Part shown: positions 11,860 through 35,950 of the stretch, piece by piece
How the letters are laid out: each line of letters begins with the position of its first letter
Numbering within the stretch: the stretch's first letter is position 1
Made by a program: the position numbers and the translations under genes
NCBI GenBank assembly: GCA_030267565.1
Contig: BRXU01000005.1
Span: 5,422,001-5,486,000, forward strand
Direction of reading: 5' to 3'
Length of the DNA stretch: 64,000 nucleotides
From: Pleodorina starrii
Lineage: Eukaryota; Chlorophyta; Chlorophyceae; Chlamydomonadales; Volvocaceae
The notes under the pieces: model-generated
What the model was told of the DNA's origin: nothing
The model's input: only the letters and a program-made list of their open reading frames with translations
The model's database searches: none

Positions 11860-12300
11860 CCTGGCAACGTGGCAAGTGCTGTGCGGTTGTGATGGTCGTT
11901 GGCGGCCGTTGCCGCTTTGGTAGTCATGAGGGTCAAGATGTCGCCCAGCCCTGCCCTGCCCGGCGGTTTGTGAGCCATCTGTTATCATTCCTGTAAGCAT
12001 ACTCGTTACATCAAATTATTACACGTTTCGCTGTCCCGCTCGTTCCCAACTTTCATTGCCATTGCCCAAGGTCTGCTCTAGTGGACATGCACATGGCTGC
12101 ACATGACAACATGTCCACTACTTCTGTGCGTTAATTTCTCAGACGCGGTCGCGTTATGTTGGGCGTTGGTGGACGTTTCAGTTTTGGTCGTCACGGGGGC
12201 GATTATGTCCCCCAGCCCTGCCCGGGCCGGCCTTTTTTGTGTTTTCCATTCCTCATCCTGTTCCGTCTCCTCTACGGCCGTCAGCAGTGTGTAGTGAGCT
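11860..12300 (-). repeat. Two diverged tandem 5'-UTR-like monomers of the LINE
   Basis: The stretch around 11,885-11,990 and that around 12,150-12,250 share 'gtcgttggcggccgtt' against 'gcgttggtggacgttt' and 'gtcgcccagccctgcc' against 'gtcccccagccctgcc', about 260 bp apart. They lie directly upstream of ORF1, where some LINEs carry repeated promoter monomers. A promoter role is inference. Confidence 0.5.
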
Positions 12301-12407
12301 CGCCCAAGGCATTTTCGCGTTGCGCGTACCTTCCTGGTACTGCTTTTTACCGCTGTATTGGGTCCCACGTCCTGGGTCCCACGCCGGTACCCAGGGACAT
12401 CAACCTC

Positions 12408-12428
12408 TTTTGGTTCTTAGAACCAAAA
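12408..12428. repeat. Recurrent hairpin motif, copy 3
   Basis: TTTTGGTTC-TTA-GAACCAAAA is a perfect 9-bp stem followed by 'tcggtaaataaac'. Compared with copies 1 and 2 both sides of the stem have changed together, which preserves pairing. Confidence 0.6.
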
Positions 12429-13600
12429 TCGGTAAATAAACTTACCTTTTTGGGAGCGGAATGCCAGCGCAATTCCGCCCTGAAAGCGCCCCCTGAAACC
12501 ATGCGTAAAGCGCTTTACAGGCCCACTCCTCACCCCACGCAGCATCCCCACTCTTCACCCCACGCAGCATATGCTACATGCGGTTTGCTACCCAATAACG
12601 TTTTCCGGCTGGCCACCTGTGCTGGTCAACCTGTTGAAGATGACCTAGGAAGTCCACCCTTTTGATTGGCGTTTGGTCGACCTTATCGCAATCTTTCACA
12701 TACCCTAACGCCTCGAAACTAAAGATTTCATCCGGAAGAAATCTATACACGTGTATGTATGTATGTGTGTCGTTACAGTATCTGACCGGGCCCTGACGCT
12801 GGCCAGGGGCTGCTAACCCAGCCCCGACGGAAAGACCGCCTAAGCACTCTCCCCCTTGCGGTGGGAGAAGGGCGTGAGGGGCCGCTACCCCCTCCTGCTC
12901 GACGCAGAGCTGGCTGCGTCGTATACCCCATATACGGGTGTACGGCGCAGCGGCTCCCCAAAAGCTTGAGCTCACAGCCTGCCTTATACGGCAGCTGGGC
13001 CCTTCGTCCGCACAAACAGCAGTCGCGCCGGCGCACTACGCGGCGCCCGCGCTGTCCTGCCCGCCCTGAAGTCCTTGCAGCGCCGGGGCGCCCGGCCGGC
13101 CTGCTACCGGCTGGCGGTGCTCCTCTAGGCGCGAAAACAAAGCGCTGAGAACCTGCCCCGAGCTTGGTCCGGCTCGTGGGCGGTCAGCACCAAAGGAGAA
13201 CCCAAGACAGCGCGCGCCCTACCCCTGCTACTACTCCTACTACGACGGCCCCGGAGAGGCCGGGGGGTGGCCCCTAGAGGCCGAGCTCCAGAGCGCCGCT
13301 TGGCCTCGACGCGGCAGGAGGTCGGGAGCGGGCCTTGCGGCAGCGGGCTAGGTGACGGAGCTATAGTTCGCACTAGGCGGCACCTCGCCAACTCGCCTCA
13401 CTCTCGCTAAACCCGCTCCCTAAAGCCTCCCTCGCCTACAAAAGGCAGCCCGCGGCGGTCTCTGCACCCTAAGTCCTCTCGGACCCGAAGGACCCCCCCC
13501 TCCTCCTCCCCTCCTCTCACGTGCTGCACTTCATCTGCACAGCCCCCGCACCCCTGCAGCTGCTGATCCGCTGTGATGCTGGGGCTGCACGCCGTCAGCA
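12429..13600. other. Unidentified GC-rich region with one protein-like minus frame
   Basis: A minus frame (12,574-12,780) contains YIHVYRFLPDEIFSFEALGY and IKRVDFLGHLQQVDQHRW and looks protein-coding in composition, but I do not recognise the family. It may be a transposon fragment. The rest (12,800-13,600) is GC-rich with no usable signal. Confidence 0.3.
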
Positions 13601-13619
13601 GGAGCGAGCCCGCTGCACC

Positions 13620-14245
13620 CCGAGCCCCCTGCCCCCCGAGACCCCTGTGCCCCGAGCCCCCTGTGCCCCGACCCCCCTGTGCCCCGAGACCCCTGTGTCC
13701 CGAGATCCCTGATCCCCGAGCCCCCTGGGCCCCGAGACCCCTGCCCCGCGAATACCCTTGGCCCCGAGACCCCTGGGCCGCGAGACCCCTGGGCCCCGAG
13801 ACCCCTGCCCCCCAAGACCCCTGCCCCCGAGCCCCCTGCCCCCCGAGACCCCTGATCCCCGAGCCCCCTGGGCCCCGAGCCCCCTGGGCCCCGAGCCCCC
13901 TGCCCCGTGAGCCCCCTGGGCCCCGAGACCCCTGGGCCCCGAGACCCCTGGGCCCCGAGCCCCCTGCCCCCTGAGCCCCCTGGGCCCCGAGACCCCTGCC
14001 CCGCGGGCCCCCTGGGCCCCGAGACCCCTGGGCCTCGAGACCCCTGGGCTGCGAGCCCCCTGCTCCCCGAGACTCCTAGATAGGCCCCGATCACCCTGCC
14101 CCCCGAGCCTCCTTCCCACCGAGCTTCCTGGGCCCCGAGACTCCTGTCCTCCGAGCCCCCTGCCCCCCGAGCCCCCTGGGCCCCGAGCCCGCTGCACCCC
14201 GAGCCCCCTGCCCCCCGAGATAGACCCCTGTGCTCCGAGCCCCCG
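13620..14245. repeat. 16-bp GC minisatellite
   Basis: Repeats of a 16-bp unit, GAGACCCCTGGGCCCC with variants, fill the interval. Because 16 is not a multiple of three and the unit has no stop, all three frames stay open and give Gly/Ser/Arg-rich or Pro/Ala/Arg-rich open frames on both strands (for example 13,595-14,581, minus). These are not genes. A second array is at 16,083-16,332. Confidence 0.9.
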
Positions 14246-14575
14246 GTCCCCCGTCCTCCCCTGCCCGTCCTGCCCCCCTTCCTCCCCGGCCCATGTCCTG
14301 CAGCCCGTCCTGCCCCCCGTCCTCCCCTGCCCGTCCTGCCCCCTTCCTCCCCTGCCCTTCCGTCCCGCCCACACTCGTCTTCCTTCTGCCCTCATCTTTC
14401 CCTTTGCCATTCTCCTTGCCTTTCTCGTTTCCTTTGCCCCATCTCCTCTGCCTTCCGCCTCCTTCCCGTCGTACGTTTTGTCCATCCGTATCCCTTTCTT
14501 CTCTGCCCCGCTCCCCCTTCCTGCCCTCTTTTGCACCGCGTCGCCGCCGCAGCTCGTTCGTGGGTTTACGTGTGT
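14246..14575. repeat. C/T-rich low-complexity tract
   Basis: Pyrimidine-rich stretch (many 'cctgcccgtcctgcccc' words) that links the minisatellite to the TIR element. No gene is seen. Confidence 0.6.
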
Positions 14576-15038
14576 TGTCACGACACACTACGTCTCTGGC
14601 ACATCTCCCCCCATATATAACTGAATCTAGCGGCCAAGGACATCTGCATCCGTACTGCAGACTGGTAAAGGTGACTCGAGCTTGTTGGGCAGGCCTGACC
14701 GGGCCTTTCCCGCAACTCCCCCCATATATGACTGAATCTAGCGGCCAAGGACATCTGCATCCGTACTGCAGACTGGTAATGGTGACTCGAGCTTGTTGGG
14801 CAGGCCTGACCGGGCCTTTCTATCGTAGCCGGGCTTAGGGATCCTGCCGTACTTGGATCATGAGCGGCACTCAGCTCCCGCTCAGGCAGTGATCGCCGGA
14901 GTGACGGCACTCAGATCCCGTCTTCCGGAGTAGATTCCGCGGCGGTCCCCCATCCTTGACCGAGGAGGGGTTTCCTGGTGTAGACCGTACAATCCAGGCT
15001 TTCGACACGCTGTGTCAATTACGCAGTGTGTCGTGACA
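14576..15038. mobile_element. TIR element 1 (463 bp)
   Basis: Begins TGTCACGACACACTACGT and ends ACGCAGTGTGTCGTGACA, giving 18-bp terminal inverted repeats with one mismatch. Inside, a ~110-bp block starting 'catatat(a/g)actgaatc' is present twice in tandem (about 14,611 and 14,724). No coding capacity is visible, so it is non-autonomous. Only GC separates it from the next element. The superfamily is unknown; no target duplication could be fixed. Confidence 0.7.
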
Positions 15039-15054
15039 GCTGTCACGACACACT
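15025..15054. repeat. Perfect palindrome at the junction of two TIR elements
   Basis: The end of element 1 and start of element 2 abut as GTGTGTCGTGACA-GC-TGTCACGACACAC, a hairpin with a 13-bp stem and the self-complementary GC at its centre. Such a junction could extrude as a cruciform. Confidence 0.8.
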
Positions 15055-15936
15055 ACGTCTCTGGCACATCGGGTAGTGCTCCGCGCCCAACCCCCCCACA
15101 CCAGAAACCCCGAACTGGGTTTTTCGTGGGGAACACCTCACCAGTGGCCGGCCGTGTGATTCGAACCCACGCCGCGTACCGCTAGACGGGGTTCCCGCAA
15201 CTCCCCCCAAAGAAAGAAAGAAAGAAAGTATTACGCTGGACCGTAAGCCCTTGCGTGGGTTAAGGGAACAGACTGATGCCTCATCGGCGGGTACAGCCCA
15301 TTACCGCGGTGACCGCCTTTTTGACTAAGATGGGTTGCTTCTCCCACCCACTCCGTGTCTGGGCTCCGTCTCACTCAGATCACATCTGGGTACCCGCACG
15401 CATTCTTCCCAGATGTGCCAGACACATCATTGTTTGAACATTCAACCGTGATGAGTTCTACCAGTGCAGGGGACAGGGACATGGCTAAAGAGCCATGCGA
15501 TCACCTGCTGTTCGTTCCCACACCAGGGCCCCCATCGGTCACCCAGCCCTCTGCGAAGGCCGGGATCGAACTGGCGACCTCTCGGTCAACAATTCAGTGC
15601 CCTAACTCTCAGGCACTTCCTAGGGGATGCAACTCCCCCCATATATGACTGAATCTAGCGGCCAAGGACATCTGCATCCGTACTGCAGACTGGTAAAGGT
15701 GACTCGAGCTTGTTGGGCAGGCCTGACCGGGCTTAGGGATCCTGCCGTACTTGGATCATGAGCGGCACTCAGCTCCCGCTCAGGCAGTGATCGCCGGAGT
15801 GACGGCACTCAGATCCCGTCTTCCGGAGTAGATTCCGCGGCGGTCCCCCATCCTTGACCGAGGAGGGGTTTCCTGGTGTAGACCGTACAATCCAGGCTTT
15901 CGACACGCTGTGTCAATTACGCAGTGTGTCGTGACA
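15041..15936. mobile_element. TIR element 2 (896 bp) with a nested SINE
   Basis: Starts TGTCACGACACACTACGT and ends ACGCAGTGTGTCGTGACA like element 1, and its last ~300 bp (15,640-15,936) repeat 14,712-15,038 almost exactly. The centre holds a complete SINE (15,209-15,628). A tRNA-like piece sits at 15,142-15,196, where the minus strand reads GGTTCGAATC like a pol III B box. Confidence 0.7.
15209..15628 (-). mobile_element. SINE, tRNA-derived, (CTTT)n tail, copy 1
   Basis: A 420-bp insertion flanked by the 12-bp duplication GCAACTCCCCCC (15,197-15,208 and 15,629-15,640). The empty site is visible in the sister repeat near 14,702. On the minus strand the 5' end is tRNA-like, with a D-loop-like GTTAGGGCACTG and a T-loop/B-box AGTTCGATCCC, and the 3' end is (CTTT)n. 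It should be transcribed by RNA polymerase III and mobilised by a LINE; both points are family knowledge. The second copy is at 51,598-52,016. Confidence 0.9.
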
Positions 15937-16082
15937 GTGTCTTGCCTGGCTTGCTTGCCTGCTCGCCCCTTCCTTCGCTGCCAATGCCGTTGCCCACAAG
16001 GTTACAGGTATGTTCGGTAAGTATTACTGGGTTCGGGGTTCGTTCGCTAACGCCGTCTCCGTCTCCGCTGCGGTATCTTTTT
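15937..16082. other. Spacer
   Basis: Short unique stretch between the TIR element and the second minisatellite array. Nothing is recognised. Confidence 0.5.
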
Positions 16083-16332
16083 TTGCCCCCCGAGCCCCCT
16101 GGGCCCCGAGACCCCTGCCCCGCGAGCCCCCTTGGCCCCGAGACCCCTGGGCCCCGAGCCCCTTGGGCCCCGAAAACCCTGTGCCCCGAGACTCCTAGGC
16201 CCCGAGCCCCCTTCCCCCCCGAGCCCCCTGGGCCCCGAGACTCCTAGATAGGCCCCGAGCCCCCTGCCCCCCGAGCCCCCTGGGCCCCGAGCCCCCTTTC
16301 CCCCCGAGCCACCTGCCCCCCGAGCCCCCTGG
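16083..16332. repeat. 16-bp GC minisatellite, second array
   Basis: Same unit as 13,620-14,245 (GAGACCCCTGGGCCCC type), about 250 bp long. The two arrays bracket the TIR elements, which suggests that those elements landed in, or were duplicated together with, one longer array. Confidence 0.9.
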
Positions 16333-17550
16333 AATCACGGAATGACTGGATTCCCAGCGGGGATATGTTCTGGACCGTGTCAAACACTTCGGACAAGGCA
16401 TAGCTGCTGCCAATACAGCTAACAGCCCGTGCGGCAAGGAAACATCGTGGAGGCTAGCATGCGCGCTCGTCGCATGGAGTGCGTGGTTGCGCATTGGTTG
16501 TGGTTTGGCCGTGGTGTGCCGGCTTTGGCGATGCTGCCATGCATCCCCTCGGTACCTATATATGTTATGTGGGTGTGTGGGGCGGGGTCGTGTCGTGGAA
16601 GTGCTAGCAGTGTTGGTATAGGCGTTGACCTGGACGGAGTAGGGGCTAGTCACACGCTCATGGATGGTTATATGTATGGGCGATGGGCAAGGTTGGATCG
16701 ATGCGTCTGTGTGTTTGGTGGACAGACCGTAATCACATCGACCAAGGCGCATAAATGGTACCTCTATTCGACCTTCGGCTTCTTGTCCTGGTCGCTCGCT
16801 ACTAGCAAAGAATGTAAAGCTGCCGGAATAAGGGGGGTATCCACGTATAGGAAGCGTGTCGCCGACCGGGACGAGGCAACGAAGAGAGGGGCCACCATTG
16901 CCGAAGGCCTTACACAGCAAGCGGAGCAGCGGAGCCGACAGACGGCTAGCTAGATGGGGACCTGCTGCAAGGCAGAGAGCACCGCGCCGGCGCCGCCCAC
17001 TATCTACCTAACCCCCCGCGTGCGACAGGAGACATATTCGCCTACCAGCGGAGAGCACACATGGCGTCGGCGCAGCCCAGCGGGCTCTCGCCACAGGGAG
17101 ACGCAGCAGCAGCAGCCCATGTCGCCCGGCGGCCATCAGCCCCTGTGTATTACCTACTACATTACGTATCACACATTGTTCGCACAGTATCGTACTCCCT
17201 GTGGGCCGCCATTCGTACCGTGAGTCCAAGTTGGTGTGCCTGTCTATCTTATTACAGCTGCCGGAAGCTGGTATCCCAACCGTCCCATTCTCTCTCGCTG
17301 TGCCTGCGAACGTATAGTAAGTTCGGTTTCCAGTCGGCGAAACGAATGAAGTTGCCTTCGTTGACGGCACAGATTCCGTCACTTTATTTGACGCCGCCCT
17401 CATGAGTACAGTATTTTTTGCCTGTACTCGCTGGTACGGGCGACGCATTTGTCCCTGCCTGAAGTTGGTGAATTTGCTCGGCTGACAGCTCAGGTTGTAT
17501 AGATGCCTCCCTTCGTGCAGCCTAGGCCGCGTCCCAGTCCCAGTCCCAGT
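16333..17550. other. No recognisable gene
   Basis: Frames of 174 codons (16,429-16,953, plus) and 272 codons (17,008-17,826, minus) exist, but neither has recognisable motifs. The minus one runs through the LTRs of the neighbouring element, so it is not a conserved protein. The end is a short (CCCAGT)n run into which the next element inserted. Confidence 0.5.
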
Positions 17551-17555
17551 CCCAG

Positions 17556-17796
17556 TGTAAGCCTGGCTCTTGAGCATCCGCGGGATAAGCCTTTGCTGCT
17601 TACAAATGGTAACGAGACCTATGCCGTACGACCTCGTGCCCGGTTCGATCCTTGGGCGCAGCGCATGGCTATCGGGTAAAACCCTTGCGAGGATGGGGAG
17701 GCCCCATGCATGGACGCCGAGGACGGCTCGCTCTAAGGGGGGGGGAATGTAAGCCTGGCTCCTGAGCATCCGCGGGATAAGCCTTTGCTGCTTACA
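17556..17796 (+). mobile_element. TRIM: 241-bp miniature LTR retrotransposon
   Basis: Two 49-bp direct repeats (17,556-17,604 and 17,748-17,796) differ at one base, begin TGTAAGC and end GCTTACA (TG...CA). The whole is flanked by a 5-bp duplication CCCAG (17,551-17,555 and 17,797-17,801). Two bases inside the left repeat is TGGTAACGAGACC, where a tRNA primer-binding site is expected. Directly before the right repeat is the purine run AAGGGGGGGGGAA, a polypurine tract. The 143-bp interior has no coding capacity. The features fit a terminal-repeat retrotransposon in miniature, which depends on other elements for its proteins. The purine tract at the right end sets the orientation. Confidence 0.85.
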
Positions 17797-17801
17797 CCCA
17801 G

Positions 17802-19105
17802 TCCCCACATACACCCACGCACGCACCTGTCACTGCCGCTGCTGGTGCTGATGCTCCAGTCGCCGTCGCATCTGCTGCTTCCGTGCGTTCAGCTGTACGT
17901 GTCAGCATTGACAATGTCGGATACCCAGGGCCAGGCAATGTGGGATCGCGCCCATACCGTGCTCGCATCAGAGATCGCCGCTCCATCCTCAAGCATGGCC
18001 ATGTATTATTCCCTGCATACAGGTCCGCCGCCAGCAGTGCTTAACCCTTCATTGGTTTCAGGCCCGGCTAGCTTTAGGCGTGCTGCGACGCCGCTGACAA
18101 TGCGATTGTACCGCCCCGCCCGTTACGGCTATCTACGTGTGTACTGCGGGATAACATATTGAGATCACAGCTCCGCCAGTGCTTGGCACGGCTTGACCCT
18201 TCATTGGTCTCAGGACCTATTCCGGTTAAATTGTCGTTCCAGCGCGCCCCGAATCTGCACAAATTTGCAAGACGTTTTACGCCGTAACTTCCATAGATTG
18301 CTGGGCGATTGATGTCAACCGCCCTAATGCATGGTAGAATACGAGTGAATGATCGTGTTTGTGTCCTACGAATGTGTCGTTCCGGTTTGGTTGATTTTTC
18401 GCCCGCCCAAATGGTTGCTGTTTTTTTGGTGCACGTACGTGCGTACGTCAAGTCGCCGAGGCGTACTATGGAAGGTGAGAAGATTCTATAAGCAGCTGAC
18501 ACAATGTGAAATTCCGGGTAAAGATTAACAATATTATACGCCCTTATGGGTTTGCATCGTGAAGCAAGACAACAGGATAACCCGAATAACAGGAACACAG
18601 AAAAGAAAGGAAAACGTAAGACTGTACTGAGTACTAGGAATACGTGAGTAACCAGTAAAACTGGTACGCCAACACGCAGAGTTCGCAATGACGCATCTCC
18701 TGCTGAAGCGATTTTGCAACAAAAACGCTGATGAGTCATGAGCCATGACAGCGGACATGTTCCCATTAGGTCACGCAGTCGACAGCCGCAAGTTCTGGCC
18801 ATCTTGCGAATGCCGTTTTATGCAGGACACTCCAGATACACGTGGCGCTCGTCTTAAAACAATAAAGCAGACATCTGTACAAGTACGTAGTCTTCTCATC
18901 CTGACCATTACCCTCCGCCCGGCAACCACGCCGAGAGACTGCGTACACGTACTATCGATATCTATATAAAGGACGGAGAGACATATCGGCAACAACATTA
19001 TCATTGACAGTATCTACCGTACGCATATGGAAATACACATCGCGGTCTAATATTCGCGTGGGATAGGCAGGGCCGAGCCCCGCCCTATCCAAGGACTATG
19101 CAAGG
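17802..19105. other. Downstream region of kinase gene A; dispersed repeat
   Basis: 18,094-18,225 is a diverged copy of 4,180-4,290 and carries two more partial hairpin motifs (18,048-18,062 and 18,203-18,220). The remainder has no recognised gene and includes the 3' untranslated region of gene A. I found no TGTAA (algal polyadenylation signal) on the minus strand in the first 500 bp after the stop. Confidence 0.45.
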
Positions 19106-34030
<14,925 letters not shown>

Positions 34031-34070
34031 ATGCAGTGAAGAGATATATTAATGAAAAGCAAAGGTATAG

Positions 34071-34343
34071 TTAAAAATGTACGGGATGACTCCTCTGAAC
34101 ATGCGTCCAGTTGTAAGCGTTACAGGGCGCTGCTGCGAATATGTCCCTGTAAACACTTGTTCGCCGGTAGCGTACTATAATATCTCCGCCAGCCCGTACA
34201 TGAAATGAATAAGTGATCTCAACGACAGCGAAGAGTTGGGCCAGTTGGTCCGCACGCATATGTAGGTCGTTAAGGTAAAAGCCCGGTATCTGTCCGCGCT
34301 GAATGGTCACCGTTACACTGACCCCTGTCGCATGAGCGGACAT
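34071..34343 (-). CDS. Unassigned 90-codon ORF upstream of gene A
   Basis: Begins MSAHATGVSVTVTIQRGQIP, has protein-like composition (GGDIIVRYRR) and ends HPVHF. It lies 41 bp upstream of the gene A start on the same strand. Upstream of gene B, 60,405-60,680 keeps only short blocks of it, such as GCGAACAAGTGTT. It could be the last exon of another gene or an upstream ORF; I do not recognise it. Confidence 0.35.
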   Translation of the reverse strand: MSAHATGVSVTVTIQRGQIPGFYLNDLHMRADQLAQLFAVVEITYSFHVRAGGDIIVRYRRTSVYRDIFAAAPCNAYNWTHVQRSHPVHF

Positions 34344-35373
<1,030 letters not shown>

Positions 35374-35386
35374 GCAGGCGAGGGGA

Positions 35387-35950
35387 GGCAGGTAGGGCCA
35401 CGGAGCACGTGGGTCAGGCAAGGGCGAGAACAGGGAAAGGCTGGCAGAGGTAGGGAGGGCAATTGGAGGCCGAAGTAAGGTCGAGGGGAAACCGGGGATG
35501 GCCGCCAAGCACGCGGTGCAGGCGATACCTAGCAGTGGGAGGGCAGGTGGCGGGAGGGCTATCAGAGGGAGGACTACATACCAAGCACAGGACGGGCAGG
35601 CTGCGAAAGGGCATGGCGAGGGAAGCATGCGTTGCCAAAGGACAAAGGTAGGAAAAGTGCGAGGACAGGCAGGGTTGCCTACAAGCATGTATGTGGGGGC
35701 AAAGAACAAGGGTAGGGCAGGGAAAGACAGCGGGAGTGGGAGCAAGCAAGCATACGGGGCAAAAGGGCATAAGCAGAGAGGAAGAAGGCAGGCAGGGGGA
35801 AGGCCATCAACCGGGGGGTAGGGGCCAGAAGGCAAGGGGTCCGCGGCCTACGCCTCATGACCACGGGCATCCCCGTGGACGCGGGAATGGAAATGAGGAG
35901 ACCAAGCGGAAAGGCTGGCACGGGTAGGCAGGGCGGCGCACGCACGCATG
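35387..35950. repeat. Purine-rich minisatellite-like spacer
   Basis: Contains degenerate copies of 'ggcaggcgagggg', 'ccaagcacgcggtgcaggcg' and similar words also present at 34,930-35,000. The Pro/Leu/Cys-rich minus frames reflect this composition and are not convincing genes. Confidence 0.55.

Larger units (their letters stand above)
8599..12300 (-). mobile_element. 5' half of a non-LTR retrotransposon (LINE)
   Basis: Minus-strand element with the order 5' repeats (12,300-11,860), ORF1-like region (11,726-10,150), apurinic-type endonuclease (10,169-9,287) and the linker that normally precedes the reverse transcriptase (9,100-8,599). No reverse-transcriptase motif follows, so the 3' half is missing or lost to rearrangement. 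It could be the 5' counterpart of the family inserted at 39-44.9 kb, which lacks exactly these parts, but no overlapping sequence allows a test. Confidence 0.7.

Noticed and set aside
13531..14588. Gly/Ser/Arg-rich frame of 328 codons and overlapping Pro-rich frames, collagen- or wall-protein-like
   Set aside because: All three phases on each strand are open because of the 16-bp repeat unit. No splice signals or unique sequence support a gene.
15142..15196. tRNA gene on the minus strand (B-box-like GGTTCGAATC)
   Set aside because: T-arm pairing has a mismatch, the 5' half with acceptor and D-arm is missing, and it lies within a repeat. At most it is a tRNA-derived relic.
17640..17655. B-box-like GGTTCGATCC inside the TRIM, suggesting a SINE
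   Set aside because: No A box or tRNA fold is present, while LTRs, primer site, purine tract and a 5-bp duplication all point to an LTR element.
17008..17826. 272-codon minus frame
   Set aside because: Runs through both LTRs of the TRIM and a (CCCAGT)n run, with no recognisable domain.
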